The position numbers and the translations under genes are program-made. DNA of 64,000 nucleotides, taken from assembly GCA_963580455.1 (NCBI GenBank), contig OY756961.1, positions 5,995,001 through 6,059,000 on the forward strand, read 5' to 3'. The stretch is from Euonymus europaeus. Its lineage: Eukaryota; Streptophyta; Magnoliopsida; Celastrales; Celastraceae. Position 1 is the stretch's first letter. Each line of letters opens with the position of its first letter. Positions 56,884 to 64,000 of this stretch are shown in pieces. The notes under the pieces are model-generated. The model was not told where the DNA came from. It ran no database searches and was given only the letters and a program-made list of their open reading frames with translations.

Positions 56884-58811
56884 TTTGGTCTACTCCATTG
56901 TGTATTCTGCTGTTTTCTCCATGCAAAAGGTTGCCCGAGTTTCTCTTTCAAGCATATGGCGTCGTTTTTCTCCAAGTTAGTTTTATATTGGTTAACATGT
57001 CGTTGTCTTCTGACAAAGCAGGGGGTGAACGTGCATGGTTATATGTCCAGTTATCCATTCTTTTCCATGAGGTCTCCATAATTCCTTCGGTATGAATTTT
57101 CCTTGTGCTAAGTTATGATTTTTTTTTGTTTGAGGATGAAAATGAAAGAAAAAGTTTTGGTATAGAATGGGTATGTTACCCAGTATGCTTCTTGGTCCAG
57201 TCCTATATACCGGAAAGGGAAAGAAGTTCGACTGCGGGTGGTTGGTTTATGCTTTAAATGTGTCAGTGAGGTTAGTCTTGTACCAGTTTTGATGCATTGT
57301 ATTTCTTTTACTCTGAAGTAGTGTAATACATCTTGCGAATTGCACTAAATTATCTACAGTTCGTGTCATATTTTGTTGCTTGAGATAAAAATAATAAAAA
57401 AATTAGCCAATCAATTTCCTCTCCTCGTTCTATATTTTGGTTAGCTGTTCGAGTCCAAATGTCTCGTTTCTTGTTCTGCTTCTCATGATCATGAATCTAT
57501 CTCATTTGTGCAAGACAGACATGCATCTTGATGATGTTATTTGTGTAAAACATCAGATGCCTTTGCAAATCTTTTCAATGGTTTTAATTTCATGATATAT
57601 TAAGATCAATAAATTTGTGTCCGTTTCGTAGTTTTGTATTTGTTAAAAATAAGCTAGCTTATAAACGGTCAAATAAGATATCACGTGTTTGATGATATTT
57701 TTATAGCTGATGCAAACTTATATTTGATAATTTGGTATCATAATTTTTCAATGCCTAGAGGGTGGGAATAACTTTATAGAATGTATATCTTTTATTTCTT
57801 TTAATGGGGAAAAACATGAATACTAATTAATTGATTGGATATTTATGTATTTTTTTATATAATATTTATAGGTTAGAAGAAAAAAAAGAATGGAATCCTT
57901 TTTTTTAAATAAAAAAAATTGGAATTGCAACTCGTTTTTTAAATTAAACTTATCATATTAAATTAAAATACACACCTCCTTTTTGAAGACTAATGGTGAT
58001 AAATTAAGGTGTTTGATAATCATCTATCTTGAAGCATTGGGTAATGTCAAGTTTGTGTATGGATAAATAAAAATCAGTATAATTGTACAAACCACCACCC
58101 GACACAGCGTGCACGATGAGATTATGTAATCTTGTCTGCTATATACACGACTGGGTCTATTTCTAATGTTGACATTGTCTTTTCAACCTTTAGTTTTGAG
58201 CATCTTCTAGGGGCTCATCAGGGTGCCTCCAAGTGGCAATCATTCATCACTTCCCAAAATTTTCTTCAATTGTTGAATAAGTTTGTACTAGAGACAAGGA
58301 GCTAGCCCCTTCAAACTCACAAAAATTTGTAACCATTCGATGGGATCGGGTTGGTTAAAGATGAATCATTTCAATTAAAGACCCAAAATTTCTAACCCTT
58401 TGTGGGTGGCCGAGTTGGTTAAGGATGAATCTTCACGACAGAGATAAAGTAGAGCTCTTCAAATATTCGGGTTTATATGGAACAAAGGTAGATCGTGTCA
58501 TAAAAAATCTACAAAAACCCTTTGAAGATAATTTCTACTTAATTTGTTTTGTGTTTCGATGATAAAACCTGAACTTTGTAGATGACTTTCATGACCCTAT
58601 TTGAATATAGTACTTCATTATATCTAGGTATTCAACAGAAGGGTAGATTAATCATTTTGTCTTTAATTGTTAAACAATAGGAGCATCATAAGATGACAAA
58701 CACATGAAAGCATCTCACAAGCTTCCCTTTAATATAATCCCAACTTGCTTTGTATTGAAAACTCAGACCACTTTTTTAACCATAATATATTTATGTTGAC
58801 AAACCTAAACT
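56884..58811. other. Importin 3' region and RAP2.11-like promoter side
   Basis: AT-rich. Around 58335-58430, GGTTGGTTAA(A/G)GATGAATC occurs twice, the second within GGTGGCCGAGTTGGTTAAGG, which resembles a tRNA-Leu/Ser box A, but no box B is visible. No gene recognised. Confidence 0.45.
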
Positions 58812-59642
58812 ATGGGTATAACCAGCCGAGCTCAACTACTTCATCACTGTCTCTTCATCATGTCTTCAATGGAAATCCAGTTCCAAAAACAGAAGAAAAA
58901 CTCTGTAGGAATTATTCCTACAAACAAAGTGACCAGCAACAAAATCAAAGGAAGAAACAAAACAAGCAACAATAGCAAGTTTGTTGGTGTTCGACAAAGG
59001 CCTTCAGGAAGATGGGTTGCTGAAATCAAAGACACAACAAAGAAGATCAGGATGTGGCTTGGAACCTTTGAGACTGCTGAAGAAGCTGCTCGAGCCTACG
59101 ATGAAGCTGCTTGCCTTCTTCGCGGTACCAATACTCGAACCAATTTCATCCCACAAGTGCCAACAAATTCCCCTCTCGCTTCTCGAATCCAGAATCTCCT
59201 CGACAGCAGAAAAGGAGGAGTCCTTCTCCAACATCAACAACAACAAAGTGCAGAAAAAGTAATCACCCCCACAACTAGCACTGTTACTACTACTAGTCCT
59301 ACTAGTAGTGATAACTGTGTTATTAGCAATGGTGGCATGAGTACTAATGACCAAAGTTCTCCATGTTTTGAAGATGTATACAAGCCAGATATGACACTTT
59401 GTGCTGAAGAATTCGAGACGGGTTTTTCTGAATCTGGGTTCGATCAATTTTCCTTACTGGATTTGCCAAGAAAGATTGATTCTCACCTGACGGAGTTTGA
59501 TAGGATGAAAGTTGAGAGACAAATATCTGCATCTCTATATGCAATGAATGGAGTGCAAGAGTACATGGAAACTGTGCAGGATCCAATTGGTGAAGCATTT
59601 TGGGATCTTCCACCTCTCTGTTCATTGTTTTGCTCCATCTGA
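58812..59642 (+). CDS. RAP2.11: AP2/ERF transcription factor, RAP2.11-like
   Basis: Single exon. The longest frame gives 276 residues from 58812; starts at 58860 (MSSMEIQ) or 58869 ([10 protein letters not shown]) are likelier because related proteins begin just before the basic stretch. One AP2/ERF domain (about residues 56-112 of the long form) reads [40 protein letters not shown] and [13 protein letters not shown], with the WLG and RAYD elements intact. A lysine-rich segment before it is a possible nuclear signal. The C-terminus is Q/T/S-rich, then acidic, ending [14 protein letters not shown]. The [15 protein letters not shown] block and the position between an importin-beta gene and an alpha-tubulin gene match Arabidopsis RAP2.11, which from memory responds to low potassium and activates the transporter gene HAK5. 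Orthology is inferred. Confidence 0.9.
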   Translation: MGITSRAQLLHHCLFIMSSMEIQFQKQKKNSVGIIPTNKVTSNKIKGRNKTSNNSKFVGVRQRPSGRWVAEIKDTTKKIRMWLGTFETAEEAARAYDEAACLLRGTNTRTNFIPQVPTNSPLASRIQNLLDSRKGGVLLQHQQQQSAEKVITPTTSTVTTTSPTSSDNCVISNGGMSTNDQSSPCFEDVYKPDMTLCAEEFETGFSESGFDQFSLLDLPRKIDSHLTEFDRMKVERQISASLYAMNGVQEYMETVQDPIGEAFWDLPPLCSLFCSI

Positions 59643-60236
59643 CAGCGGAATGTGTCTCTTTCATTGTCGTTTTTGTTATTGTTTTTGAGATTAGAATGAA
59701 AAATACTCTAATAGATTAGAGTTGATGAATGTACAATCCAAGGAAAAAATGGATACACGTACTAGATTCCCGTTCATGAGCCGATTCCAAACTTTCGGAA
59801 TAAAAGCTCGGATGATAAATGATGATGAAAAATAGTCTAATGATTGATCAAGTTACAATTTTTAGGTTATAAAATGAATAACAGAAAACAAATGGAGGTT
59901 GGAGAAGTCCTACTGGCCGACTGCTTGATGTCTGAGTCATACCTTCTTAGCACCTACCACCAACAACTACTCAATCAATCATTGATTCATCAAAGAAAAT
60001 ATAAGTTGAATCCGGATATGGGCTGGGCTATAAGTAGATCTTCTCACTGTGAATTTCAAAGGGGGGATTTTGAAGAATAAACACTGTAAGTTCAGTTCAA
60101 AGACAGAATAAACAGTGCACTTCCAAAACAAATCCACTACTGAAAGGACTACCACATTACATTGGACAAAGACAGCTACAGATATGAACAACAGAGGAGA
60201 AACATTATACAGCTGCAGATTCCTCGACGTAGATTT
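59643..60236. other. Convergent 3' regions of RAP2.11-like and alpha-tubulin genes
   Basis: Tail-to-tail spacer of about 590 bp holding both 3' untranslated regions. No gene seen. Confidence 0.6.

Positions 60237-63150
<2,914 letters not shown>

Positions 63151-63181
<31 letters not shown>
63151..63181. repeat. (CT)n(AC)n tract in the tubulin 5' leader
   Basis: Read on the minus strand this is GT repeats then GA repeats, ending two bases before the tubulin ATG (GAGAAATGAGG). GA-rich leaders are frequent in strongly expressed plant genes; a regulatory role is inferred only. Confidence 0.8.
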
Positions 63182-64000
63182 TTGAAAATATCCCGAAGAG
63201 ATGGTGGGTGGACTGGTGGTGGAGCGGCGAAGAGAAAACAAATGTAGATGGGAGTTGGACAGTTGGCTGTTAAAATTATTACTGTTGCACTGTGGGCCTG
63301 GCTGCCAACTCCTCTTTGGGCTTTTGTCCATCTCGGTTTTGTCGGTTAGTCGGGCCCACGTACTTGGCCTGACCTTCTAGGCTTTGGTATAATTCATATA
63401 GTAATTAATTATTTAAATAATCTACACTGTAAGCTTATCATATAATTTTTCTCTTTAGTAATCAATCAAACAAACAATACAATGCTTAGGCAATGAAAGA
63501 ATGAATCTATCAACCATTTACCGGAATGGATTAATCAAATAACTCTATCTCGAAACCTAACATAGATATTGATGTCTAGTCGAGCCAAAAAAATCCTGAA
63601 TTTGTAAAATTCTTATATTTTTTGATACTATCTGGTAGAACGGAAAACTCAAACGTCTAGGATTTACCGCATAAAACAAGGTTCAATATAAACATATCTT
63701 GAATGAATCTCTCATTTCGAAAAAAAAAAATATTGACATGACAACCATGAAAGATAAACTCCAACCAAGTTGATCCGATAAGATTGGATTGGATCTATTT
63801 TTGTCCCATAAGATTTAGTGGTTGCATGTCCTATGCCACCTCACAAGAGAGAAAAAAAATTCAAATTTGGTACATTGTCCATATTTTATGTAGTCAATAA
63901 TAGAGAAGAATAAATTACAATTTAATATTTTAATTGGGATTGGGTCTTTGTTCCAATTTTATGGTTAGGGCTTCGAAGAAGTATAAGGCCCAAACATCTA
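63182..64000. other. Tubulin promoter side; no gene seen
   Basis: Upstream region of the tubulin gene, becoming AT-rich toward the window end. No coding sequence recognised. Confidence 0.45.

Noticed and set aside
58390..58460. tRNA-Leu/Ser-like GGTGGCCGAGTTGGTTAAGG
   Set aside because: No box B and no cloverleaf; at most a SINE head fragment.

Overview
This window is nuclear DNA from a flowering plant, most likely a eudicot. It is AT-rich. Its genes have many introns with GT-AG boundaries, the intergenic spaces hold several kinds of plant transposable element, and every recognisable protein belongs to a plant family: NAC, DUF313-type B3, R2R3-MYB, AP2/ERF, ECA1/prolamin-like, plant O-fucosyltransferase, GT47 exostosin, importin-beta and alpha-tubulin. 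The species cannot be named from the sequence alone.

Layout. (1) 1-11365 is a segmental tandem duplication. Copy A (1-4632) carries a small secreted cysteine-rich ECA1-type gene and an intronless NAC-like gene. Copy B (8180-11365) carries a near-identical ECA1-type gene, but an internal loss of about 1.35 kb removed the promoter and DNA-binding part of the NAC gene. Both copies begin with the same Mutator-like element with long inverted repeats. A 1360-bp solo LTR with a clean 5-bp target duplication lies between them. (2) 11486-20565 (minus) is a 10-exon O-fucosyltransferase-family gene. 21596-24652 (minus) is a GT47 exostosin-type glycosyltransferase. Both products look like type II membrane enzymes, probably of the Golgi. 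(3) 25060-37945 is a tandem array of DUF313-type B3 genes: two intact copies (26473-27822 and 34642-35883) and one broken copy (36844-37938). Retroelement debris and insertions separate them, and the paralogous copies provide 'empty sites' for those insertions. (4) 40224-41448 (minus) is an R2R3-MYB gene. (5) 42114-47292 is a transposon graveyard: a Tourist-like MITE, a dead PIF/Harbinger transposase itself split by a 111-bp MITE, and a 995-bp non-autonomous hAT-like element. (6) 47606-63148 is a conserved gene block: a 20-exon importin-beta gene (KETCH1/IMB3-like, 1114 aa), an AP2/ERF gene (RAP2.11-like) and, on the minus strand, a 5-exon alpha-tubulin gene of the TUA3/TUA5 type. From memory, Arabidopsis chromosome 5 has the same neighbours (AT5G19770/19780 tubulins, AT5G19790 RAP2.11, AT5G19820 KETCH1).

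The genes do not form an operon-like system. They are independent nuclear genes: two probable Golgi glycosyltransferases side by side, five transcription-factor genes (one NAC, two B3, one MYB, one ERF) plus relics, two copies of a secreted ECA1-type peptide gene, and two housekeeping genes. I found no clear new biological system. The most informative observations are the duplication and repeat dynamics (NAC tail repeats, B3 array, paralogous empty sites), a fucosyltransferase-family protein lacking the usual H-x-R motif, conserved overlapping upstream ORFs in the B3 genes, and a transposase reading frame recovered by conceptually removing a MITE.
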